The notes beneath the pieces are model-generated. The model made no database searches, had not been told where the DNA came from, and saw only the letters and a list, made by a program, of their open reading frames with translations. The position numbers and the translations under genes are program-made. 11,284 bases of DNA, taken from Alphaproteobacteria bacterium. GTDB taxonomy: Bacteria; Pseudomonadota; Alphaproteobacteria; SMXP01. The DNA is taken from positions 1-11,284 of the forward strand of contig SMXP01000074.1 in NCBI GenBank assembly GCA_004356335.1. The letters are read 5' to 3'. Numbering within the stretch: the stretch's first letter is position 1; every line of letters starts with the position of its first letter. This document shows, piece after piece, positions 6,758-11,284 of this stretch.

Positions 6758-7405
6758 ATCGCCCACCAGGGGTTCGAGTATGGACTGAAACTCCGAGAAT
6801 GGCATGTTGGAATAGGTCGTGCCATTGATCACGAAGGACGGGGTTGCGGTAATACCGTAAGTCTCCATGGCCGCCTTTGAGTTGTCGCGAATCCGCTCTA
6901 TTTCAGATTCCTGGTTGAGGCATTCGACGAAAGCGTCGTCACTCATCCCCACATTGTTGGCGATTTTCTTGAGCGCTTCGAAGGCGTTTGGGGCGCCCAC
7001 CCAATTCTGCTGAGTTTTCATCAACACGTCGATGAAGCCGAAATAGCGCTCTTCGGGAACACATCGGGCCAACATGAAGCCCGCCATGGCCCGGTCGGTG
7101 GGTTGGGTCGGAAACTCGCGGAATATGAGACGAACCTTGCCGGTATCGATATATGTCTCCTTGAGGTCCTTAAGGACGGTGGCGTGGAACGTGGCACAAT
7201 GTCCGCAGGTGACCGAGGCGTATTCAATGATTGTGATGGGGGCATCGGGCGACCCCATGACCATGTCGTCCGGCAATTCGACGGTACCGTCCGGCCGGGT
7301 GACGGACTGGTCATTGTCGGACTCGGAACACCCGGCCGTGAGGCTAAGCGTGAGCGCGAAAACAGCTAGGGTTCCGGTTAACCCTCTCAGTGAATTATAC
7401 ATCAT
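6755..7405 (-). CDS. DsbA-family thiol:disulfide oxidoreductase, predicted lipoprotein
   Basis: Thioredoxin-fold protein of the DsbA/BdbD-like group (Thioredoxin_4 type) that oxidises or shuffles disulfides in the cell envelope. Of 216 residues, the first 25 form a lipoprotein signal ending in the lipobox LTAG-C26. The active site is C67-G-H-C70 after the TIIEYASVT strand, and the cis-proline loop is T188-P189. Two further cysteines, C115 and C162, sit where alphaproteobacterial DsbA proteins often have a second, structural disulfide. Starts are ATG-ATG at 7405/7402; the upstream GAGAGA gives a modest ribosome site. The TAG stop is formed by the end of a repeat element. It lies upstream of smc, a conserved pairing in this class with no clear functional link. 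The exact redox partner is unknown. Confidence 0.92.
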   Translation of the reverse strand: MMYNSLRGLTGTLAVFALTLSLTAGCSESDNDQSVTRPDGTVELPDDMVMGSPDAPITIIEYASVTCGHCATFHATVLKDLKETYIDTGKVRLIFREFPTQPTDRAMAGFMLARCVPEERYFGFIDVLMKTQQNWVGAPNAFEALKKIANNVGMSDDAFVECLNQESEIERIRDNSKAAMETYGITATPSFVINGTTYSNMPFSEFQSILEPLVGD

Positions 7406-7435
7406 AAGTCTCTCACATCATTTCATTATGTTGGA

Positions 7436-7464
7436 ACTATAAGAGCCAAACTTTCACCGTACAA
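7436..7464 (-). promoter_or_regulatory. candidate promoter of the dsbA-like gene
   Basis: On the minus strand a TATAGT -10 (7436-7441, 5 of 6 to consensus) lies 17 bp from TTGTAC (7459-7464), a poor -35. The -10 is about 30 nt from the ATG. Its position between the gene and repeat element 7498-7533 suggests dsbA has its own start rather than relying on the DUF721 gene. Confidence 0.35.
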
Positions 7465-7497
7465 GCGCGTCGACGCCACCTCAAAGCGCTGCATGCT

Positions 7498-7533
7498 TAG
7501 GGTCTTTCCGGTTTTCCGTCCGGAAACACTCTA
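7498..7533 (+). repeat. mini form of the subfamily B element
   Basis: A 36-bp element keeping both termini of subfamily B (TAGGGTCTTTCCGG at the left, CCGGAAACACTCTA at the right) but lacking the interior. The two ends now form one hairpin (TTTCCGG/CCGGAAA with an 8-nt loop). The right terminal CTA provides the TAG stop of the DUF721 gene. It could be an internal-deletion product of a full element or a minimal mobile form. Confidence 0.85.
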
Positions 7534-8112
7534 GCTATCCGGCTTTCGGTATTGCTGCAAGTTGCGCGCAAAGGCCGTCATGGCGTGACGCAGTCCGTCG
7601 TGCTGAATGGTCGAAATTTCTTGGTCGAGGGTGTCATTCCGGCCCGTGCCGGCGCGGCCTTTGTTGTCGCCCATTCGCTTGGGGCGAGGGTTGCGCCTGG
7701 GCAACGGCCCTTGAAGGATCTTGAGTTCGGTTATGGCGCGGCGGCCGACAAACCCGTTCACGCGTTCCAGGATCTGAGGGATTGCGTGCTGCAGTTCAAG
7801 GGCCAAAGGACCGTCCACGCGAACCGTCAGCGTAGCGCCGGCGGAACGGCCGCGGGGATAGGACAAGCGCTCCGGCAGACAATGTCCGGCCCATTGGCGG
7901 CCCACAATGTCTTGCCAATGGGTGACAATTCGATAATCCGTAAAACCATGTTGGCGGCATACGGGTCTCGCGATTTTCTGCATATAAGCGCCGATTGTCG
8001 GCGGCGGCAACCGTATGGGCCGAGTCGATTGGGCCGGTTGAGTTACCGCAGCATGCCGTCTCCGTCTTGACAATTTGGGTGGGTCCTTTGTCCTGTTGCT
8101 CAAAGGGATCAC
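7531..8112 (-). CDS. DUF721 protein, probable DciA-like helicase loader
   Basis: DUF721-family protein; members of this family (DciA) load or assist the replicative helicase DnaB in bacteria lacking DnaC-type loaders. The 193 residues comprise a basic N-terminus with RRRR (16-19), the DUF721 core at about 40-136 (W66 in THWQDIVG, the LTVRVDGPLALELQH strand, then ILERVNGFVGRRAITELKILQGP) and a polar, probably disordered tail. The core and the LELQ-HxxPQ-type region look intact. The start is uncertain: the longest reading uses GTG at 8112 with no clear ribosome site; a TTG at codon 14, with AAAGGA upstream, would keep the RRRR stretch. The stop TAG is provided by a mini repeat element. It is divergent from mutY across 88 bp. 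The helicase-loader role is inferred from the family, not shown here. Confidence 0.85.
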   Translation of the reverse strand: MIPLSNRTKDPPKLSRRRRHAAVTQPAQSTRPIRLPPPTIGAYMQKIARPVCRQHGFTDYRIVTHWQDIVGRQWAGHCLPERLSYPRGRSAGATLTVRVDGPLALELQHAIPQILERVNGFVGRRAITELKILQGPLPRRNPRPKRMGDNKGRAGTGRNDTLDQEISTIQHDGLRHAMTAFARNLQQYRKPDS

Positions 8113-8200
8113 GTTGACTATGTCATTCGGGGCTGGGTGTCTGGTGGCCCGCTACGAACGCACGGCGCCGTCATCCCAACCTATTGAATAGGGATATTGC

Positions 8201-9292
8201 ATGAATCCGTCTAGCCGGCCAAGACAACAGTTCGACGGCAACCGCCTGAGCGATCGATTGCTCAGCTGGTACGACGCCCACGGACGATCCTTGCCCTGGC
8301 GGGCGAAGCCCGGCGAACCGCCCGATCCTTATGGCGTGTGGTTGAGCGAGATCATGTTGCAGCAGACCACAGTGGTGACCGTGGGGCCCTATTACATGAA
8401 TTTCATAGGCCGATGGCCAACAATCGGCGCGCTGGCGCGCGCTGACTTGGACGAGGTTCTGACCGTCTGGGCCGGCCTGGGCTATTATTCACGGGCGCGC
8501 AACCTCCATGCCTGCGCGCGGTATGTGGCCGAACACTACAATGGCCGCTTTCCCTCGGATGAAGCTGCCCTCAAATCGCTACCCGGAATCGGGCCCTACA
8601 CAGCGGCAGCCGTAGCCGCGATTGCCTTTGAGCGGCCGGCCAACGTGGTCGACGGAAATGTCGAGCGGGTGATGGCACGCCTGTTTCACGTCGAGACGCC
8701 GTTGCCCCAATCGAAACGTCAGTTGCGCGACTTGGCCGGCTCGGTTCTGCCGGCCGCCCGATTTGGCGATTATGCCCAGGCACTGATGGATCTTGGCGCC
8801 ACCATATGCGTCCCCCGTCTGCCCAAATGTCAGCTGTGTCCCATTGCAGCTTATTGCCAAGCCCGGGCGCAAAATGCCGCGGCGGACCTGCCCCGTCGAA
8901 TACCGCGTAAGAAAAAACCGTTACGCAAAGGAATTGCCTTTTGGGGCCAAAACCGCGACGGCGCGGTGCTGCTGCGTCGCCGGCCGGCCACAGGACTGCT
9001 TGGCGGTATGTTGGAGGTGCCCTCCAGTCCGTGGCTCGAGGTTCAAGCTAGCCCGGACGAATTGATGATCCATGCCCCGTTTCATGCGTCATGGAGGAAA
9101 CAGGACGGAATTGTGCGGCATAGCTTCACCCATTTTCACCTGGAGCTTGAAGTCTACACTGCGCGTCTTGTCAAACGGTCGGCCATTCCGGCCGATTTCC
9201 AATGGGCAGCGATCGACGAGTTAGAAAACCTGGCTTTGCCGACGCTTATGAAAAAGGTTGCGCGCCACGCCCGCAACGCGCTGGCGGTTTAG
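8201..9292 (+). CDS. mutY: A/G-specific adenine glycosylase MutY
   Basis: Base-excision repair enzyme that removes adenine mispaired with 8-oxoguanine, preventing G:C to T:A changes. The 363 residues begin with the helical glycosylase domain, with catalytic E50 in WLSEIMLQQT. The helix-hairpin-helix LPGIGPYTAAAVAAIAF (127-143) and catalytic D151 in VVDGNVERV follow. The [4Fe-4S] cluster uses C203-X6-C210-X2-C213-X5-C219. From about 235 the C-terminal NUDIX-like domain reads the oxidised guanine; its HSFTHFHLELEV stretch (307-318) is the expected FSHFHL-like loop. All key residues are present. ATG at 8201 has an AGGGAT ribosome site about 7 nt upstream. It is the only plus-strand gene here. 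Its stop interlocks with the end of ccrM, overlapping by 4 bp. Confidence 0.97.
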   Translation: MNPSSRPRQQFDGNRLSDRLLSWYDAHGRSLPWRAKPGEPPDPYGVWLSEIMLQQTTVVTVGPYYMNFIGRWPTIGALARADLDEVLTVWAGLGYYSRARNLHACARYVAEHYNGRFPSDEAALKSLPGIGPYTAAAVAAIAFERPANVVDGNVERVMARLFHVETPLPQSKRQLRDLAGSVLPAARFGDYAQALMDLGATICVPRLPKCQLCPIAAYCQARAQNAAADLPRRIPRKKKPLRKGIAFWGQNRDGAVLLRRRPATGLLGGMLEVPSSPWLEVQASPDELMIHAPFHASWRKQDGIVRHSFTHFHLELEVYTARLVKRSAIPADFQWAAIDELENLALPTLMKKVARHARNALAV

Positions 9293-10410
9293 CTTTGACG
9301 CATTTCCGCGCGAACTTGCTGGCGCAATAAGTCAATCGGCTTGAGCTTCTTTTCCACTTCAAAATGCCAGAAGGTCCAGCCGTTGCAGGCGTCGAGTCCT
9401 TGCACATGCGCCCCGATCTGATGAATCGATCCGGTCGCGTCGGCACACACGAGACTGCCGTCGGCCCGCACTTTGGCGACGTGTCGTCGGCGCGGGTCAT
9501 AGAGTTTGGTCCCTAGTTCGAGCAGGCCGCGCTCGACAATGGTGCCAAAAGACACCCTCGGCTCGGTCCGTTTGGACCGGGTGATTTCAAGATCATCCGA
9601 CGCTGCCGTGACGACCCGGCGCAGGCGTTCCCGGGCGACTTTCACGTATTCCGGTTGCCGTTCGATGCCGATAAAGCGGCGGCCCAACCGTTTGGCGACG
9701 GCCCCTGTGGTACCCGTGCCGAAAAACGGGTCGAGCACCACATCATCCCGATTGCTTGATGCCAGAATAACCCGATGAAGCAGTGCTTCCGGTTTTTGCG
9801 TCGGATGGGCCTTGCTGCCGTCCTTCTTTTTGATCCGCTCTTCACCGGTGCATAGCGGAAGCGTCCAATCCGAACGCATTTGAAGCTCGTCATTGAGCAT
9901 TTTCATGGCGTTGTAATTAAAGGTGTATTTCCGTTGATTGGCGTCACGGGTGGCCCAAATCATCGTCTCGTGGGCATTGGTGAAACGCCTGCCGCGAAAA
10001 TTGGGCATGGGGTTCGTCTTGCGCCAAATGATGTCGTTCAGGATCCAATAGCCCAAATCCTGTAATTGGGTGCCGACGCGAAAGATATTGTGGTAGCTGC
10101 CGATCACCCAAATCGTGCCGGTCGGTTTGAGCACCCGCCGGGCCGCGGTCAGCCAGTCGCGGGTGAAGGCGTCATAAGCGGCAAAGCTGTCAAACTTGTC
10201 CCATTGCTCTTCAACACCGTTCACTCGACTGTTATTGGGCCGGCGCAGCTCGCCCTCAAGCTGAAGATTGTAAGGCGGGTCGGCAAAAATAACATCGACC
10301 GATTCCGCTTCAAGACCGTTCATGACGCTGACCGCGTCGCCTTGATAGATGCGATTGGTCCCATCGGCCGCTCTGTTAGCCGTCTGCGCGCCCCGCTTTT
10401 TGCTCGGCAT
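9289..10410 (-). CDS. ccrM: CcrM-type GANTC adenine-N6 DNA methyltransferase
   Basis: Cell-cycle-regulated solitary methyltransferase that methylates adenine in GANTC, essential or important in many alphaproteobacteria. The 373 residues show the beta-class order: catalytic DPPY (44-47, in FADPPYNLQLEGELRRP), a target-recognition region, then the AdoMet motif DPFFGTGTTG (227-236). The remaining C-terminal domain (about 285-373, with SIHQIGAHVQGLDACNGWTFWHF) is the extension that distinguishes CcrM from HinfI-type enzymes. The middle closely follows the Caulobacter protein as I recall it (WDKFDSFAAYDAFTRDWL, GSYHNIFRVG, HPTQKPEALL). No restriction gene is nearby, fitting an orphan regulator. 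ATG at 10410 has a GGGGG run about 7 nt upstream. It lies 100 nt downstream of rnhB on the same strand, with its own candidate promoter between. Confidence 0.97.
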   Translation of the reverse strand: MPSKKRGAQTANRAADGTNRIYQGDAVSVMNGLEAESVDVIFADPPYNLQLEGELRRPNNSRVNGVEEQWDKFDSFAAYDAFTRDWLTAARRVLKPTGTIWVIGSYHNIFRVGTQLQDLGYWILNDIIWRKTNPMPNFRGRRFTNAHETMIWATRDANQRKYTFNYNAMKMLNDELQMRSDWTLPLCTGEERIKKKDGSKAHPTQKPEALLHRVILASSNRDDVVLDPFFGTGTTGAVAKRLGRRFIGIERQPEYVKVARERLRRVVTAASDDLEITRSKRTEPRVSFGTIVERGLLELGTKLYDPRRRHVAKVRADGSLVCADATGSIHQIGAHVQGLDACNGWTFWHFEVEKKLKPIDLLRQQVRAEMRQS

Positions 10411-10446
10411 TGGTCGCCCCCGTCCGTGCTCATTTACTGGAACGGG

Positions 10447-10497
10447 GAATCTACAAAGATAATTAGGGTTTTGGAATCAAGTGGTTAACGCCGACTC
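10447..10497 (-). promoter_or_regulatory. candidate ccrM promoter with three GANTC sites and a CtrA-like half-site
   Basis: On the minus strand, TTAACC (10483-10488) as -35 and TAATTA (10460-10465) as -10 are 17 bp apart. TTAACC overlapping the -35 is typical of CtrA-activated promoters, though the second half of the TTAA-N7-TTAA box is not matched. GANTC sites occur at 10493-10497 (just upstream of the -35), 10474-10478 (in the spacer) and 10447-10451 (about +3 to +7). This resembles the Caulobacter ccrM promoter, where CtrA and the methylation state of GANTC sites time expression. Confidence 0.55.
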
Positions 10498-10513
10498 TTT
10501 ATTTATTTATTTA
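10498..10513. repeat. TTTA tetranucleotide repeat
   Basis: Four tandem TTTA units running into the rnhB stop codon (10511-10513) and abutting the upstream GANTC site of the ccrM promoter. It is the only simple-sequence tract noticed in the window. Slippage would change spacing upstream of the ccrM promoter but not the rnhB protein, because the repeat begins with the stop. Confidence 0.7.
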
Positions 10514-11161
10514 TATTGTGTCTTGATACAAGATCTTGTGGATGGGCTTGAACGATTGTCTATGGTGGGGTGTCACCCCGAACGCCGCAAGGGCGCGCTG
10601 ATGTTGATTCGTGCCGTAACCCTTGTTCCGCTCCCAACCATATTCGGGGTGTTGTTCAGCCAGGCGAACCATCATGCGATCGCGCTGCACTTTCGCGACG
10701 ATCGACGCGGCGGCAATCGACAGGGACTTTTGATCGCCTTTGACGATGGCACGAGTCTGACAATCCAATAAGGGAGATCGATTGCCGTCTATCAGCGCGA
10801 TCCCGGGCCTTTTCGGCAGGCGATCGACGGCGCGGCGCATGGCCAACAGACTCGCTTGGAGAATATTCAAGCGATCAATTTCTTCAACGGTGGCAATTCC
10901 GACAGCCCACAATGCCATATTGGCCAGTTCCGCGAAGCAAACCTCGCGTTTTTCCGCCGAGAGCCTCTTTGAGTCGTCGAGCCCGGCCGGGATGTTCCGT
11001 GGATCGAGGATGACCGCCGCCGCCACGACCGGGCCGGCCCAGGGTCCGCGTCCCGCTTCGTCGATCCCGGCGATCGGCCCCAGCCCTTGACGTCTCGCTT
11101 CCGTCTCGAAAGCAAAATCGGGCGAGGTCTTTTCTACTTGTTTTGTTTGGGAATTGGCCAT
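10511..11161 (-). CDS. rnhB: ribonuclease HII
   Basis: Endonuclease that cuts RNA in RNA-DNA hybrids and nicks 5' of single ribonucleotides misincorporated in DNA. In the 216 residues, the catalytic acidic residues are D34-E35 in AGIDEAGRGPWAGPVVAAAV, D125 in ALIDGNR and D143 in VKGDQKS; the AASIVAKVQRDR helix (151-162) and the HPEYGWERNKGYGT stretch (near 171-184) are also typical. The ATG at 11161 (MANSQTK) was chosen although the frame stays open to 11281, because the extra 40 residues are encoded largely by a repeat element and family members begin shortly before the IAGIDEAGRG strand. No strong ribosome site is seen. ccrM follows 100 nt downstream; the rnhB-ccrM pairing is common in alphaproteobacteria. 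Confidence 0.95.
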   Translation of the reverse strand: MANSQTKQVEKTSPDFAFETEARRQGLGPIAGIDEAGRGPWAGPVVAAAVILDPRNIPAGLDDSKRLSAEKREVCFAELANMALWAVGIATVEEIDRLNILQASLLAMRRAVDRLPKRPGIALIDGNRSPLLDCQTRAIVKGDQKSLSIAAASIVAKVQRDRMMVRLAEQHPEYGWERNKGYGTNQHQRALAAFGVTPHHRQSFKPIHKILYQDTI

Positions 11162-11166
11162 GCCAG

Positions 11167-11200
11167 GGCTCGGTTTGCTGAGTCGTGTAACCGACGAGCC
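11167..11200. promoter_or_regulatory. inverted repeat upstream of rnhB
   Basis: GGCTCG (11167-11172) and CGAGCC (11195-11200) are 6-bp arms 22 nt apart, in the 51-bp gap between the rnhB start and repeat copy 4. In RNA this would place a stem 5 nt from the start codon. A GAGTC site (11180-11184) lies in the loop. It may be chance; no clear promoter was found around it. Confidence 0.25.
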
Positions 11201-11212
11201 TAAACGCACACT

Positions 11213-11284
11213 TAGAGTGTTTCCAGGAAAAGCATGCCCCGGCGAAGGCCGGGGTGGACCCGGTTTTCCGTCCGGAAACACGAT
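11213..11284 (-). repeat. RIME-like repeat element, subfamily B, copy 4 (inverted, cut by window end)
   Basis: The right end of a subfamily B element in reverse orientation, starting TAGAGTGTTTCCAGGAAAAG and running past the window edge; the rest is not visible. Relative to the other copies it contains a 22-bp insertion at 11233-11254, described separately. Outside that insertion it matches the reverse complement of copy 1 almost base for base. It lies 51 bp upstream of the rnhB start. Confidence 0.88.
11233..11254. repeat. GC-rich hairpin nested in repeat copy 4
   Basis: A 22-bp block absent from the other B copies at the same place. Inside it, CCCCGGC (11237-11243) pairs with GCCGGGG (11248-11254) around a GAAG loop, giving a strong 7-bp GC stem. 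The junctions are clean: element sequence continues on both sides without loss. It looks like a separate short palindromic repeat inserted in the larger element. Confidence 0.75.

Noticed and set aside
1141..7533. CRISPR array
   Set aside because: The repeats are dispersed at gene junctions with no regular spacers and no cas genes.
7552..8070. A 172-codon plus-strand frame opposite the DUF721 gene
   Set aside because: The minus-strand frame encodes a recognisable DUF721 core; the plus-strand product matches no family and reads as a shadow.
8113..8142. TTGACT at 8114-8119 as a mutY promoter -35
   Set aside because: At 17-bp spacing the -10 position reads GTGTCT, which is not a credible -10. 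The divergent 88-bp gap probably holds promoters, but I cannot place them.
10411..10433. An upstream ATG (minus strand, 10431-10433) as the ccrM start or a leader peptide
   Set aside because: It is out of frame with ccrM and overlaps its start. Nothing supports translation, and the in-frame ATG at 10410 aligns well with CcrM.
11162..11281. 40-residue N-terminal extension of RNase HII
   Set aside because: The extension is largely encoded by repeat copy 4 and its nested hairpin. The ATG at 11161 gives a protein that begins where the family does.

Overview
The window is core chromosome of an alphaproteobacterium, most likely Hyphomicrobiales (Rhizobiales) or a close relative. Three things point there: the split F0 gene order atpI-atpB-atpE-b'-b, with two different b-type subunits; the dsbA-smc and DUF721/mutY neighbourhoods next to a CcrM-type methyltransferase and rnhB; and roughly 105-bp two-palindrome intergenic repeats resembling the RIME-type elements known from rhizobia. 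Base composition is moderate (about 50-55% GC by eye). No phage, plasmid, CRISPR, tRNA or rRNA sequence was seen.

Layout. Positions 84-2691 (minus strand) hold the F0 operon of the ATP synthase, transcribed atpI, atpB (a), atpE (c), b', b. Positions 2692-2997 are intergenic, with a repeat element and a candidate F0 promoter. Positions 2998-6459 (minus) encode the chromosome-condensation ATPase SMC. Positions 6460-6754 are filled by two repeat elements and a candidate smc promoter. Positions 6755-7405 (minus) encode a DsbA-like periplasmic lipoprotein thiol oxidoreductase, and 7531-8112 (minus) a DUF721/DciA-like protein. Positions 8201-9292 (plus) encode the adenine glycosylase MutY. It converges on ccrM (9289-10410, minus) with interlocked stop codons. 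ccrM is preceded by a promoter region rich in its own GANTC target sites, and then by rnhB (10511-11161, minus).

How the genes work together. The first operon builds the membrane proton channel and stator stalk of the ATP synthase. From smc onward, most genes serve chromosome upkeep: condensation (SMC), probable replicative helicase loading (DUF721/DciA), oxidised-guanine repair (MutY), cell-cycle GANTC methylation (CcrM) and ribonucleotide/RNA removal (RNase HII).

The main signal beyond the genes is a repeat family with two subfamilies (A: two copies; B: three copies plus a 36-bp mini form). All share TAG[AG]G-type ends and seem to insert at TA dinucleotides. They sit at nearly every non-coding junction, supply the stop codons of two genes, abut the start codons of atpI and smc, and interrupt the atp operon between c and b'. 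I found no unknown enzymatic or defence system; the gene content is ordinary. The repeats and the ccrM promoter are what deserve a second look.
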